Numbered from the stretch's first letter, positions 7,515 through 16,425 are shown. The stretch is DNA of 64,000 nt from Caballeronia sp. Lep1P3 (GCF_022879595.1 NZ_CP084266.1:1-64000); one strand, 5' to 3'. Notes: generated by a model from the letters alone, not told the origin. Translations and numbers: made by a program.

Positions 7515-8561
7515 ATGACCGATGAATCGCAGCAGCTACTACGCCGGCGCAAAATCGGGCGCACATCGCTCGAAGTGACGGCGTTGTCGCTCGGTACCGC
7601 GCCGCTCGGCGGCCTCTATCACGCGTTGGCCGAAGAAGAGGCGCGCGCCACCGTCGATGCCGCGTGGCAAGCGGGCATGCGCTTCTTCGACACTGCGCCG
7701 CATTACGGCCACACGAAGGCGGAACACCGTCTAGGCGATGCGTTGCGACGTTATCCGCGCGGCGATTTCGTTCTCTCGACGAAAGTGGGCCGCCGCTTCG
7801 TGCCGCGCACGACGCCCTATGACGGCAGCGAGGGCTGGGTCGATCCGCTGCCGTTTCAGGCGATCTACGACTACACCTACGACGGCATCCTCCGTTCGTT
7901 CGAGGATAGTCAGCAGCGGCTCGGCATTGTCGACATCGATATCGTGCTGATTCACGACATTGGCCGATACACGCACGGCGAAAACAACGCGCGTTACTGG
8001 CGGCAACTCACTGATGAGGGCGGCTTTCGCGCGCTCGACGAACTGAAGCAGTCGCGCGGCGTGAAGGCGGTCGGGCTCGGTGTGAACGAAGGCGCTGCGG
8101 TGATGGAAGCGCTGGCCGAATACGACATCGACTGTGCGCTGCTCGCTGGCCGTTACACGCTGCTCGAGCAAAACACGCTCGACGATCTTCTTCCCGAGTG
8201 CGAGAAGCGCGGCGTCAGCATCTTGCTGGGCGGCGCATTCAACTCGGGCATCCTCGCGCGCGGCCTCGACACCCACGCGCACGGCGATCTCAAGTTCAAC
8301 TATGGCGACGCGCCTGCCGACATCATCGAGCGCGTCGGGAACCTCGAACGCGTGTGCCGGGCGCACGGTGTCGCGCTTTCGAGCGCGGCCCTCCAGTTTC
8401 CTTATGCGCATAAAGTTGTCGCGACCGTGCTGATGGGCGCCCGCACGCCGGACGAAGTGCGCCAGAACGCGACATCATTTGCGACGCGGATTCCATCCGC
8501 GCTTTGGGACGCGTTGCGCACTGAAGGGCTGCTGCACGCGAACGCGCCGGTGCCGCAATGA
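7515..8561 (+). CDS. Aldo/keto reductase, D-threo-aldose 1-dehydrogenase (L-fucose dehydrogenase) type
   Basis: This 348-residue NAD(P)-dependent aldo/keto reductase is of the kind that oxidises L-fucose or D-arabinose at C1 to the lactone, the first step of non-phosphorylative fucose breakdown. The N-terminal motif LSLGTAPLGGLY, the catalytic-Asp/Tyr region FFDTAPHYGHTKAEHRLGDAL, the catalytic Lys in LSTKVGR and VLIHDIG (His) are all present. The start has a GAGG ribosome-binding site. Its stop overlaps the next start (ATGA), so the operon is translationally coupled. A parS-like sequence is embedded in codons for FPYAHK near residue 297. The substrate is inferred from the neighbours (lactonase, SDR, FAH hydrolase). 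Related sugars such as L-galactose are also possible. Confidence 0.82.
   Translation: MTDESQQLLRRRKIGRTSLEVTALSLGTAPLGGLYHALAEEEARATVDAAWQAGMRFFDTAPHYGHTKAEHRLGDALRRYPRGDFVLSTKVGRRFVPRTTPYDGSEGWVDPLPFQAIYDYTYDGILRSFEDSQQRLGIVDIDIVLIHDIGRYTHGENNARYWRQLTDEGGFRALDELKQSRGVKAVGLGVNEGAAVMEALAEYDIDCALLAGRYTLLEQNTLDDLLPECEKRGVSILLGGAFNSGILARGLDTHAHGDLKFNYGDAPADIIERVGNLERVCRAHGVALSSAALQFPYAHKVVATVLMGARTPDEVRQNATSFATRIPSALWDALRTEGLLHANAPVPQ
8400..8415. promoter_or_regulatory. Near-perfect parS-like site inside the aldose dehydrogenase gene
   Basis: CCTTATGCGCATAAAG matches the 16-bp palindrome at 15 of 16 positions. It is 5.1 kb from the perfect copies, still within the origin-proximal zone, and coincides with coding sequence. 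Confidence 0.6.
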
Positions 8562-9406
8562 ACGCGGACGAGCGCATCGACGCGCATCAGCATTACTGGG
8601 ATCCGGCGCGCGGCGACTACGGCTGGCTCACGCCCGCGCTTGCACCGCTCTATCGCGCATTCGGCCCGAGCGACCTCGCGCCGATGCGCGCGGCGGCAGG
8701 CATCGATCGCACGGTTGTCGTGCAGGCGGCGCCTACGGTCGACGAAACGCGCTATCTCCTCGATCTCGCGCGCGACGACGATTCCATTGCCGGCGTCGTC
8801 GGCTGGGTTCCGCTCGATTCCGTCGACGGCGTAAAAATCATCGACGAATTCTCGCGCGAACCGAAGTTCAAGGGCGTTCGCCCGATGCTCCAGGACCTGC
8901 CCGACGATACATGGATCGCCCACGCGCCGCGCCCGGATGCCATCGAGCGCCTGATCGAACTCGATCTCGCGTTCGACGCGCTCATCTTCGCGCGGCATGT
9001 ACCGTCGCTGATCGATTTCGCACGGCGTTATCCGAAACTCAGGATCGTCGTCGATCATGGCGCCAAGCCGCCGATACGCGACGGCATCGTATCCGGCTGG
9101 CAACCGTGGGCCGACGGCATCGCGCAACTCGCGGCGCTGCCGCAGAAGCTCTGCTGCAAGCTGTCCGGACTCGCGACCGAAGCGGCGGGAAATTGGACCG
9201 ACGTGACGCTGCAACCCTACGTCGCGCACCTGATCGGGCATTTCGGCGCGGAAAGGCTGCTGTGGGGCAGCGATTGGCCGGTGCTGACGCTCAACGGCGG
9301 CTACACTGACTGGCACGCCGCTGCGACGCGTCTCACCGCGCATCTCGGAAAAGCCGGGCAACAGGCGATTTTCGGCGCAAACGCCCGCGCGTTCTATCGC
9401 CTTTGA
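8558..9406 (+). CDS. Amidohydrolase family lactonase (L-fuconolactonase-like)
   Basis: This 282-residue amidohydrolase 2 (COG3618) protein carries the N-terminal metal motif DAHQHYWDP, a central VVDHGAKPP and the C-terminal LLWGSDWPV with the conserved Asp. Relatives hydrolyse L-fucono-, L-rhamnono- and galactonolactones to the free aldonic acid, which fits directly after the upstream dehydrogenase. It overlaps that gene by four bases. The length is normal for the family. The precise sugar cannot be read from the sequence. Confidence 0.82.
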   Translation: MNADERIDAHQHYWDPARGDYGWLTPALAPLYRAFGPSDLAPMRAAAGIDRTVVVQAAPTVDETRYLLDLARDDDSIAGVVGWVPLDSVDGVKIIDEFSREPKFKGVRPMLQDLPDDTWIAHAPRPDAIERLIELDLAFDALIFARHVPSLIDFARRYPKLRIVVDHGAKPPIRDGIVSGWQPWADGIAQLAALPQKLCCKLSGLATEAAGNWTDVTLQPYVAHLIGHFGAERLLWGSDWPVLTLNGGYTDWHAAATRLTAHLGKAGQQAIFGANARAFYRL

Positions 9407-9458
9407 GCGTCGCCATATACCCGGCATGTCTCAAAAATTACTCGGACTGGAGCAGTGG

Positions 9459-10202
9459 ATGGTACAAAGACTGGCAGGCAAGACCGCGCTGATCACGGCG
9501 GCGGGACAAGGCATCGGGCTCGCGACCGCGCACATGTTTGCAGCCGAGGGCGCGCGCGTGATCGCGACGGACATCCGCGTCGAATCGCTCGAAGGCAAGC
9601 CGTTCGAGGCGCGCAAGCTCGACGTGCTCGACGCACAGGCCATTAGCGATCTCGCGAAGGAAATCGGCCCGATCGACGTGCTCTTCAACTGCGCGGGCTA
9701 CGTTCACGCCGGTTCGATTCTGGAGGCGACCGAAGCCGACTGGGATTTCGCCTTTGACCTGAACGCGAAGGCCATGTATCGCACGATCCGCGCGTTTCTC
9801 CCGGCGATGCTGGAAAAGGGCGGCGGCTCGATCATCAACATGTCGTCGGCGGCATCGAGCGTGAAAGGCGTGCCGAATCGCTTCGTGTACGGAGCGTCGA
9901 AGGCGGCGGTCATCGGCCTCACGAAGTCGGTCGCGGCGGATTTCGTCACGCGCGGCATCCGCTGCAACGCGATCTGTCCGGGCACGGTGGAGTCGCCGTC
10001 GCTCAAGGAGCGCATCGCGGAGCAGGCGCAGGCGCAAGGCGCGAGCGTCGATCAGGTGCAGGCCGCGTTCGTCGCGCGTCAGCCGATGGGCCGCGTCGGA
10101 CGCGCGGAGGAAATCGCGGCGCTGGCGCTTTATCTCGGTTCCGATGAATCGTCCTTCACGACGGGTCAGATTCACATCATCGATGGCGGCTGGTCCAACT
10201 GA
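9459..10202 (+). CDS. Short-chain dehydrogenase, 2-keto-3-deoxy-L-fuconate dehydrogenase type
   Basis: This 247-residue classical SDR has the cofactor motif TAAGQGIG near residue 12, NCAG, the catalytic Ser in NMSSAAS, YGASK for the Tyr-Lys pair, and a C-terminal IDGGWSN. In the non-phosphorylative L-fucose route such an enzyme oxidises 2-keto-3-deoxy-L-fuconate to the 2,4-diketo acid. The start at 9459 is favoured because GGAG lies just upstream. An in-frame ATG at 9426 would add 11 residues. It is the third gene of the operon, 52 bases after the lactonase. Confidence 0.82.
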   Translation: MVQRLAGKTALITAAGQGIGLATAHMFAAEGARVIATDIRVESLEGKPFEARKLDVLDAQAISDLAKEIGPIDVLFNCAGYVHAGSILEATEADWDFAFDLNAKAMYRTIRAFLPAMLEKGGGSIINMSSAASSVKGVPNRFVYGASKAAVIGLTKSVAADFVTRGIRCNAICPGTVESPSLKERIAEQAQAQGASVDQVQAAFVARQPMGRVGRAEEIAALALYLGSDESSFTTGQIHIIDGGWSN

Positions 10203-10246
10203 CGCGCCATCGCTTCTCAACTTCAGATACACGAGGATCAAATCAG

Positions 10247-11095
10247 ATGAAGCTGCTGCGTTACGGCCCCAAGGGTCAGGAAAAGCCGGGCCTGCTCGAC
10301 ACCGATGGCCAGATTCGCGACCTCTCTTCCGTCGTGGACGACATCGCCGGCGCCACGCTGACCGATGCCGGCCTCGCGAAACTGCGCGCCGTCGATCCGG
10401 CGTCGCTGCCCGTCGTCGAAGGCAATCCGCGCATCGGGCCGTGCGTCGCGCGCGTGGGCAAGTTCGTGTGCATCGGCCTGAACTACGCGGATCACGCCGC
10501 CGAATCGAATCTGCCGGTGCCGACCGAGCCCGTCATCTTCGGCAAATGGACGAGCGCGATTTGCGGCCCGAACGACGACGTGGAAATCCCGCGCGACTCG
10601 AAGAAAACCGACTGGGAAGTCGAACTCGGCGTGGTGATCGGCAAGGAAGCGAAGTATGTCGATGAAGCCACCGCGCTCGACTACGTCGCGGGCTATTGCG
10701 TCATCAACGACGTCTCCGAGCGCGAATGGCAGCTCGAACACGGCACGCAATGGGACAAGGGCAAGGGCTTCGACACGTTCGGCCCGATCGGTCCGTGGCT
10801 CGTCACGAAGGACGAAGTCGCCGATCCGCAGAAGCTCGATCTTTGGCTCGAAGTGGACGGTCATCGTTACCAGAACGGCAACACGAAGACGATGGTCTTC
10901 ACCGTTGCGCAACTGGTCGCGTATCTGTCCAGGACAATGAGCCTGCAGCCCGGCGATGTCATCTCGACCGGCACGCCGCCGGGCGTGGGCATGGGCGTGA
11001 AGCCGAGCGCCGTTTTCCTCAAGGCCGGCCAGACGATGCGTCTCGGCATTCAGGGCCTCGGCGAGCAGCAGCAGAAGACCGTCGCGGCGAAGTAA
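10247..11095 (+). CDS. Fumarylacetoacetate hydrolase family protein, 2,4-diketo-3-deoxy-L-fuconate hydrolase type
   Basis: This 282-residue FAH-family enzyme has the metal-binding acidic motif EVELGVVIG, preceded by a variable N-terminal 70 residues, and the C-terminal GDVISTGTPPGVG. Family members of this length cleave 2,4-diketo-3-deoxy-L-fuconate to pyruvate and lactate or act on similar diketo acids. It is last in the sugar operon, starts with GAGGA upstream and is followed by a strong intrinsic terminator. The dehydratase needed between the lactonase and the SDR is not in the cluster. Confidence 0.82.
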   Translation: MKLLRYGPKGQEKPGLLDTDGQIRDLSSVVDDIAGATLTDAGLAKLRAVDPASLPVVEGNPRIGPCVARVGKFVCIGLNYADHAAESNLPVPTEPVIFGKWTSAICGPNDDVEIPRDSKKTDWEVELGVVIGKEAKYVDEATALDYVAGYCVINDVSEREWQLEHGTQWDKGKGFDTFGPIGPWLVTKDEVADPQKLDLWLEVDGHRYQNGNTKTMVFTVAQLVAYLSRTMSLQPGDVISTGTPPGVGMGVKPSAVFLKAGQTMRLGIQGLGEQQQKTVAAK

Positions 11096-11140
11096 GCCGC
11101 GAAGCAAGCCGCGAAATAAGCCGCACTCGCATCAACGAAA

Positions 11141-11166
11141 AACCTCGCCGCTTGGCGAGGTTTTTT
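11141..11166 (+). terminator. Rho-independent terminator of the sugar operon
   Basis: AACCTCGCC (11141-11149) and GGCGAGGTT (11154-11162) form a 9-bp stem with a GCTT loop followed by a run of six T (11161-11166). A run of A on the left also makes it usable from the minus strand, where the thioesterase gene ends 28 bases away. Confidence 0.9.
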
Positions 11167-11193
11167 GCTTGCCCGCGAGCCAAACGCGAACGC

Positions 11194-11631
11194 CTATGCG
11201 TGGTAGACCGCTTCGGCCGCGCCTTCGCCGATGCGCGTGATCGTTCCCTGCGCGACGGCGACGAGCCGCTCGGTGTTGCCATCGGTGACGAAGACATCGC
11301 ACTGACACGTCGCCTGCGTCATGCCCGCATGCACCACGCGAGCGCGCGCCATCAGCGTGCCCGTGACGGCCGGGCGCAGATAGTTGATCTTGTACTCGCC
11401 CGTGACGACCTTCGGCCCGAGCCGCAATGCGCCCGCGAAGGTCAGCGCATTGTCCACCAGATAGCTCACCACCCCGCCGTGCACGAAGCCGTGTTGTTGC
11501 CTCAGCTCGTCGCGGATCGGCAGACACAGCGTGAGACTTGCTGCATCGACCTGCATCAGCTTGGTTCCGAGCAAGGCGCTGAACGGTTGCGCATTGAGCG
11601 CACCGCGCGCGATATCGACGAGTTCGGCCAT
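11194..11631 (-). CDS. PaaI-family hotdog thioesterase
   Basis: This is a 145-residue single-domain hotdog protein with the family signature HGFVHGGVVSYLVDNALTFAG, where the conserved Gly and Asp shape the active site, followed by KINYLRPA. Relatives hydrolyse aromatic or short acyl-CoA esters. The start at 11631 has AAGGAG seven bases upstream, which decides it over longer frames reaching 11787. It stands alone, convergent with the sugar operon. The substrate is unknown. Confidence 0.82.
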   Translation of the reverse strand: MAELVDIARGALNAQPFSALLGTKLMQVDAASLTLCLPIRDELRQQHGFVHGGVVSYLVDNALTFAGALRLGPKVVTGEYKINYLRPAVTGTLMARARVVHAGMTQATCQCDVFVTDGNTERLVAVAQGTITRIGEGAAEAVYHA

Positions 11632-11802
11632 TCGGACACTCCTTGGTGGGGACGGCGCCGTCCTGCAAAGACAATAGGGGGCGTTCGCGCGCTGTGCAAG
11701 AAAGTTCGGCAAAAAACGTGCAATGCTTCGTTTCGACACATCCGCGCCGATAGCACGCGCGCTCGCGATCCACTCGCATAGACACATTCAAGGGCAAACG
11801 AT

Positions 11803-11830
11803 TCAAGCTCCGCGCCCGCCTTGCCGTAAA
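11803..11830 (+). promoter_or_regulatory. Possible sigma-28 (FliA) promoter of the chemotaxis receptor
   Basis: TCAAGCTC (11803-11810) and GCCGTAAA (11823-11830) resemble the FliA boxes TAAAGTTT and GCCGATAA (5/8 and 6/8) with a 12-base spacer. It is 51 bases before the receptor start, where flagellar-class promoters of chemotaxis genes are usual. Confidence 0.4.
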
Positions 11831-11881
11831 CCCGCACTGTCGCCGTCATGGAACGGTCAACACGGAAATTCGGGTGAAGTG

Positions 11882-13423
11882 ATGTTTGGAAAAATCAAGG
11901 TTGCGTCAGGTTTGCTTGCCGTACTGGTGGTGTTTTGCGTGTTTCAACTGGCGACGGAAGGCCTCGGGTTCTGGTCGCTTTCGCGCACGCACGACGATGT
12001 CGGCAACCTGTCGGACATCGCGTTGCAGCAGGTCAACGCGGTCAACAAGACCACGCAGCATCTGATGGACGCGCGCATCAACCTCTCGCGCGCCGGCACG
12101 CGCATGGTGCGCGGCGGCACGGAGCCGGTCGAGATCGTGCAGCACGCGCGTGAGGAACTCGCGAGCGCCGACAAGTCGTTCGCGGCTTTCGTAAATGCGC
12201 CGAAGACGAACGATGAGAACACGGCGCGCACGAACGCGCTGCAGGCGAAATACGCCGACTACGCGAAGGCGCTCTCGGAACTGGTTCAGTATCTCGATTC
12301 GAACAACATTCAGGCGTTCCTGGACCAGCCGACGCAGGGCTTCCAGGACCACTACCTCGCGGAACAGCAGAAGTTCGTTGATTTCGGCAATGCGTCGAGC
12401 AATGCGTATCTCGAATCCATCGACACGCGCTACGCGTTGTTCCGCGCCGTCGGTCTCGCGGTCGCGGCGCTTCTCATCGCGGGCATCGTATTCGTGCATT
12501 TCGCGCTGCGCCGTGGCGTGATCGCGCCGCTGGAAGAAGCCGGCCGCCACTTCGAGCGCATCGCGCAAGGGCGTCTCGACGAACGCATCGCGGATCGCGG
12601 CACCAACGAGATCGGCCGTCTCTTCGCGGGTCTCGCCACGATGCAGGCGAGCGTCGCCGGCACGGTGAAGACCGTGCGCGAAACGTCGGATTCGATCAAC
12701 TTCGGCGCCGACGAAATCGCGAGCGGCAACGCCGATTTGTCCGCGCGAACCGAGAATCAGGCGGCGTCGCTCGAAGAAACCGCGTCGAGCATGGAAGAAC
12801 TGACCGCCACCGTGCGCCAGAACGCCGAACATGCGCGCGAGGCCAACACGCTCGCGGGCGAAGCGCTCGAAGCGACGTCGCGCGGATCGGGTGTCGTGGA
12901 CGATGTCGTCGAGAAGATGCGCGTGATCGCGCAGAGTTCGGACAAGATCGCGGAAATCATTTCGGTCATCGATGGAATCGCGTTCCAGACCAACATTCTC
13001 GCGCTGAACGCCGCAGTCGAGGCGGCGCGCGCGGGCGAGCAGGGCCGCGGCTTCGCGGTCGTCGCGGGCGAAGTGCGCGGGCTCGCGCAGCGCTCGGCGC
13101 AATCGGCGAAGGAAATCAAGGAGCTGATCGGCGAATCCGTCGCGCAAGTGAGCGACGGCTCAGAACTGGTCGAGCGCGCGGGCGCCGCGATGCGCGAAGT
13201 GTCCACGTCGATCTCGCGCGTCACGCAGATGATGGCGGAAATCAGTGCGTCGTCGCTCGAGCAGAGCGTCGGCATCGAGCAGGTGAACCAGGCCGTCACG
13301 CAAATGGACGAGATGACGCAGCAGAACGCGGCGCTCGTCGAACAGGCGGCGGCTGCCGCGTCGTCGCTGCACGAACAGACGCGACAGTTGAAGGCGGCGG
13401 TCTCGGTGTTCCAGATCGCCTGA
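11882..13423 (+). CDS. Methyl-accepting chemotaxis protein
   Basis: This 513-residue transducer has a first membrane helix at about 7-25, a periplasmic four-helix Tar-type ligand domain to about 183, and a second helix at about 187-208. A HAMP domain follows ([21 protein letters not shown] onward). The signalling domain has the conserved hairpin tip around [20 protein letters not shown]. Flanking methylation helices are rich in Gln/Glu. It ends without a CheR-tethering pentapeptide. The open frame reaches 11723, but the ATG at 11882 puts the first helix at the N-terminus as the family requires. The ligand is unknown. Confidence 0.93.
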   Translation: MFGKIKVASGLLAVLVVFCVFQLATEGLGFWSLSRTHDDVGNLSDIALQQVNAVNKTTQHLMDARINLSRAGTRMVRGGTEPVEIVQHAREELASADKSFAAFVNAPKTNDENTARTNALQAKYADYAKALSELVQYLDSNNIQAFLDQPTQGFQDHYLAEQQKFVDFGNASSNAYLESIDTRYALFRAVGLAVAALLIAGIVFVHFALRRGVIAPLEEAGRHFERIAQGRLDERIADRGTNEIGRLFAGLATMQASVAGTVKTVRETSDSINFGADEIASGNADLSARTENQAASLEETASSMEELTATVRQNAEHAREANTLAGEALEATSRGSGVVDDVVEKMRVIAQSSDKIAEIISVIDGIAFQTNILALNAAVEAARAGEQGRGFAVVAGEVRGLAQRSAQSAKEIKELIGESVAQVSDGSELVERAGAAMREVSTSISRVTQMMAEISASSLEQSVGIEQVNQAVTQMDEMTQQNAALVEQAAAAASSLHEQTRQLKAAVSVFQIA

Positions 13424-13429
13424 TCGCGC

Positions 13430-14542
13430 TCAGGCCGGCAGCGACGCGTAAGCCGTGGCGAGGTGATACGGCGTGGTCGATGGCATATCGGCGCGGCTGA
13501 TGTTGCCATCGGCCGACCGGCATTCCACCCAGCCGCGCGCATGCAGAAAGCGCGCGCGATAACGTTCGATCTGCTGGCCGAGCGCGTCGCCGCGCGTGGC
13601 GAGCGCGCGCAGATATTCGGTCTGCGCCCAAATGCGCTCCGTTCCGTCGATGACGTTGCCCGCTTCGTCGAGCGCGGCAACGACGCCGCCCGTTCGCGCG
13701 TCGATGCCGTATCTTTGCGCGAAGTCGAACGCGCGTTCCAGGCGGGCGTTCAATCCCGCCGATTCGAACGCCGCGTGCCGGCTGCCGATCGCCAGAAAAT
13801 ACCATTCGAACTGATGCCCCGGCTCCAGCCGGTTGCCCGCCGCGCCCACCGGCAATTCGGCGATGCAGCCGGTCGGCTCGTGCACGAACAAACGCGCGAC
13901 CGTCTGCGCGAGCGTGGCGAGGCGCGTGTCGTAGGCGGCATCGCCTGTGGCATCGCGCGCGGCGAGCCACGCTTCGGCCAGATGCATCAGCGGATTCTGC
14001 AGCGGTCCTTCCAGCGTCGTCGCGAAGTCTTCCGCGAGCGCCGCATTCAGGACATCGCCGCCGTTGCCGAAGCGCGCTTCGATCAGCCGCGACGTTTCAT
14101 CGAGCAGCGCGAATGCATCCGCCGACCCGCTTTGGCGCGCGTAGTGCGCGCACGCGAACACGACGAAAGCGTGCGTGTACAAGTCTTTCTGGCGTTCGAG
14201 CGGCGCGCCGTTTGCATCCACGCTATAGAACCAACCGCCGTGGCGCTTGTCCTGAAAGTAGTGCCGCAACGAATCGAAGAGCGTCGCGGCGTGATTCAGA
14301 TCGCCGGCATCGGAGAAAACGAAAAGCTGCCGCGCGCACGCCATCGCGCGATAACGCTTGGGCGGCAGCGGCGCGTGATCGTCGGGATTGACCGCTTCGA
14401 ACGGCAGGCGCAGCGCCGCGTTGAAGCCGGCGCCGCGCCAGACGGGCAACACGGCGCTCGCATAATGCGCGCGCAGCGCCGCGCCTGAATCCGGATTCGT
14501 CGACGGTGCCGCCGGCGCGCCATGCGTAGGTTGATCTTGCAT
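13430..14542 (-). CDS. AGE-family sugar epimerase/isomerase
   Basis: This 370-residue (alpha/alpha)6-barrel protein of the N-acylglucosamine 2-epimerase family carries the motifs RYRAMACARQLFVFSDAG, HGGWFYSVD, KDLYTHAFV, NPLMHLAEAWLA and PGHQFEWYFL with catalytic His residues. Relatives interconvert mannose/fructose, glucose/mannose or cellobiose derivatives. Which sugar it uses is not evident. It ends six bases from the chemotaxis receptor, convergently. The start is set at 14542. An ATG-like extension to 14602 lacks support. Confidence 0.82.
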   Translation of the reverse strand: MQDQPTHGAPAAPSTNPDSGAALRAHYASAVLPVWRGAGFNAALRLPFEAVNPDDHAPLPPKRYRAMACARQLFVFSDAGDLNHAATLFDSLRHYFQDKRHGGWFYSVDANGAPLERQKDLYTHAFVVFACAHYARQSGSADAFALLDETSRLIEARFGNGGDVLNAALAEDFATTLEGPLQNPLMHLAEAWLAARDATGDAAYDTRLATLAQTVARLFVHEPTGCIAELPVGAAGNRLEPGHQFEWYFLAIGSRHAAFESAGLNARLERAFDFAQRYGIDARTGGVVAALDEAGNVIDGTERIWAQTEYLRALATRGDALGQQIERYRARFLHARGWVECRSADGNISRADMPSTTPYHLATAYASLPA

Positions 14543-14649
14543 AAGACAGGGAATATGAGGTGTGTCGAACGGGCTCCGAGGCCCGCCGATGAAGCATAGC
14601 AAACCGGGCCGGGCGCGCCGCGGCCAGTCAACGCGTGGAGATAACGAAC

Positions 14650-15333
14650 ATGTTGAGCAACGTCGAACTCGTATCGCGGCTCGTCATGGCCGCCATGCTG
14701 GGCAGCGTGATCGGCTTCGAGCGCGAACGGCTTTCGTGGGCGGCCGGGCTGCGCACGCACATGCTCGTGTGCGTCGGCTCGGCGCTCATCATGATCGTTT
14801 CGGCCTTCGGTTTCGCGGACGCGCTGAAGGCGGAACACGTCGTGCTCGATCCGTCGCGGGTGGCGGCGCAAGTCGTCTCGGGCATCGGCTTTCTCGGCGC
14901 GGGGTCGATTCTGATGCGCGGCGAGATCGTGCGCGGCCTGACGACCGCCGCGAGCCTCTGGTCCGTGGCCGCGATCGGGCTGGCGGTCGGCGGCGGACTG
15001 TACACGGCGTCGATTGCGGCGACCGCGATCATCCTCGTGATTCTCGCGGGACTGAAGCCGCTCGAGCGCCGCTTCATCACCGTCAGGCAGCGCCGGCAAC
15101 TGACGATGCTCGTCGATCGCGGCTCGCTCTCGTTTCACGGACTGCATGAGGCGCTCGGAACGGGCAGTGTGCGCGTGAAGCAGTTCGTCGTTCAGCAAAG
15201 CGAGGAATCGCCGGATCTGGACGAGGTGCAGGTCGAGCTGTCGCGCGTGTCGGCGCGGGAATATCAGACGATCTGCGAGCGCCTGCGGCAACTCGACGTG
15301 GTGCGCGATTTCCGCGAGGAAGAGGCGAATTGA
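14650..15333 (+). CDS. MgtC/SapB family membrane protein
   Basis: This 227-residue inner-membrane protein has four or five hydrophobic helices in the first 145 residues. They carry the family motifs GFERERLSWAAGLRTHMLVC and GIGFLGAGSILMRG, then a cytoplasmic C-terminal domain of about 75 residues. MgtC proteins modulate the F-type ATP synthase and help growth at low magnesium or inside host cells. The start at 14650 is preceded by GTGGAG. An in-frame GTG at 14635 is part of that ribosome-binding site. The gene stands alone, divergent from the AGE epimerase gene. Confidence 0.85.
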   Translation: MLSNVELVSRLVMAAMLGSVIGFERERLSWAAGLRTHMLVCVGSALIMIVSAFGFADALKAEHVVLDPSRVAAQVVSGIGFLGAGSILMRGEIVRGLTTAASLWSVAAIGLAVGGGLYTASIAATAIILVILAGLKPLERRFITVRQRRQLTMLVDRGSLSFHGLHEALGTGSVRVKQFVVQQSEESPDLDEVQVELSRVSAREYQTICERLRQLDVVRDFREEEAN

Positions 15334-15482
15334 CCGGCGCGCCCGGCGGCTCGCGCGTTGGCCGCGAAACACCGCACAAAGCCGCTGGATAAGGCGCGCG
15401 GCCGTGCGACAATGCGGCCTCTCGAAATCAATGCCGGACCGCGTCGCATGTCGCGCGTCAGCAGAGCGCAGCTTTTCGACCT

Positions 15483-16067
15483 ATGCCCGATTCTGCAGTA
15501 ACCCGAAATCCTGACATTCTTTCCGACGATCCCGCCTCGACCGCGAAGCCCCGCCGCCGCCGCGCGGACGCATCGGCGGCATGCGGCGAAACGCTCGACC
15601 TCTTCGCCGAGGACGCCGAACGCGCGACGCTCCAGGCAATGAACACGGACATTCGTCAGGGCACGTTCGAGGGCTTCGAGCTGCCGGAGGTGTTTCTGGC
15701 TGCGGTGGAATCGACGGCGCGGCGTCGTGGGGCGCGTCCGCAGGCAGCGGAGGCGGAGGCAGAGGCTGCTTCGGTTTCGGGGCAGACGCCGACGCCACAA
15801 CAAGGCGAATTAATCGCGGATGCGCCCGCGCCGGTTAACGCGCGGACCAAAGCTATCGCAATCGCGCGGCCGGCCAGCGTGGCGTCTTCGGCCTTGTCGC
15901 CGGTAGCGGACGCGGGCGGCGCGCGGCATGCGGGCGTGCTGCTCGCCGTCGCCGCCTGCGCCATGCTCGCGACGTTCGCCACCGGCATCGCTCAGACTTT
16001 TTTCTTTTCGCGCTTCGGCATTGCCGGCGCGTCGCCTGAAGAACGCGCCGATCCATCGGCGCATTGA
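15483..16067 (+). CDS. Hypothetical protein with a C-terminal membrane anchor
   Basis: I do not recognise this 194-residue protein. It starts with a basic patch (KPRRRRAD near 23-29), then an acidic-helical stretch with LDLFAEDAERATLQAMN, a long alanine- and proline-rich linker (about 85-145), and one hydrophobic helix near the end (GVLLAVAACAMLATFATGIA). This is the layout of a cytoplasmic or tail-anchored protein of low complexity. The composition fits the host genome. It stands alone between MgtC and a small gene. Confidence 0.55.
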   Translation: MPDSAVTRNPDILSDDPASTAKPRRRRADASAACGETLDLFAEDAERATLQAMNTDIRQGTFEGFELPEVFLAAVESTARRRGARPQAAEAEAEAASVSGQTPTPQQGELIADAPAPVNARTKAIAIARPASVASSALSPVADAGGARHAGVLLAVAACAMLATFATGIAQTFFFSRFGIAGASPEERADPSAH

Positions 16068-16171
16068 CCTAATCTTTACCGCTTCCCCGAGGCATCGCCG
16101 ATGCGTCGCGCGTGCACGTGCTGTCCCCTTTCTAATCGGCCGAAATTTCCGTTCGTGTAGAAAAACTACCA

Positions 16172-16190
16172 CATTTCCGACGTGGAAATG
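16172..16190. promoter_or_regulatory. Inverted repeat upstream of a small gene
   Basis: CATTTCC (16172-16178) and GGAAATG (16184-16190) are perfect inverted arms around GACGT. They lie 35 bases upstream of a TATAAT box, so an activator or repressor bound there could control the 50-residue gene at 16273. Confidence 0.5.
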
Positions 16191-16224
16191 CTGCATTGCA
16201 CTAGGAATCCGTCAGGGCCAACCC

Positions 16225-16230
16225 TATAAT
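16225..16230 (+). promoter_or_regulatory. Consensus -10 box
   Basis: A perfect TATAAT. No good -35 is seen 16-18 bases upstream, which fits a promoter that depends on an activator at the adjacent inverted repeat. Confidence 0.5.
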
Positions 16231-16272
16231 CATCGCTAAGGGAAAACCCTCAAACATCAACCGGAGTCCGAC

Positions 16273-16425
16273 ATGAGCTATCTCTTCGCCCTGCTTCAAA
16301 AATTTGCTTCGATGTTCGAATCGGCGCACCTGCCAATGGACAAAGACTACTCGTATCAAGCGCGTTTCCGTGAATCGGAGCGTCAGCGCAAGGCACGCGG
16401 CACGGCTTTCGGCTTCCGTCTGTAA
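16273..16425 (+). CDS. Small basic hypothetical protein (50 residues)
   Basis: ATG at 16273 is preceded by CCGGAG at a good distance, and the frame ends at TAA 16423-16425. The product begins with an amphipathic helix (MSYLFALLQKFASMFESAH) and ends in a very basic half (RFRESERQRKARGTAFGFRL). It has its own promoter-like sequence and an inverted repeat upstream. I do not recognise the family. Small proteins of this size and style are common in Burkholderiaceae. The ribosome-binding site and promoter support real expression. Confidence 0.6.
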   Translation: MSYLFALLQKFASMFESAHLPMDKDYSYQARFRESERQRKARGTAFGFRL

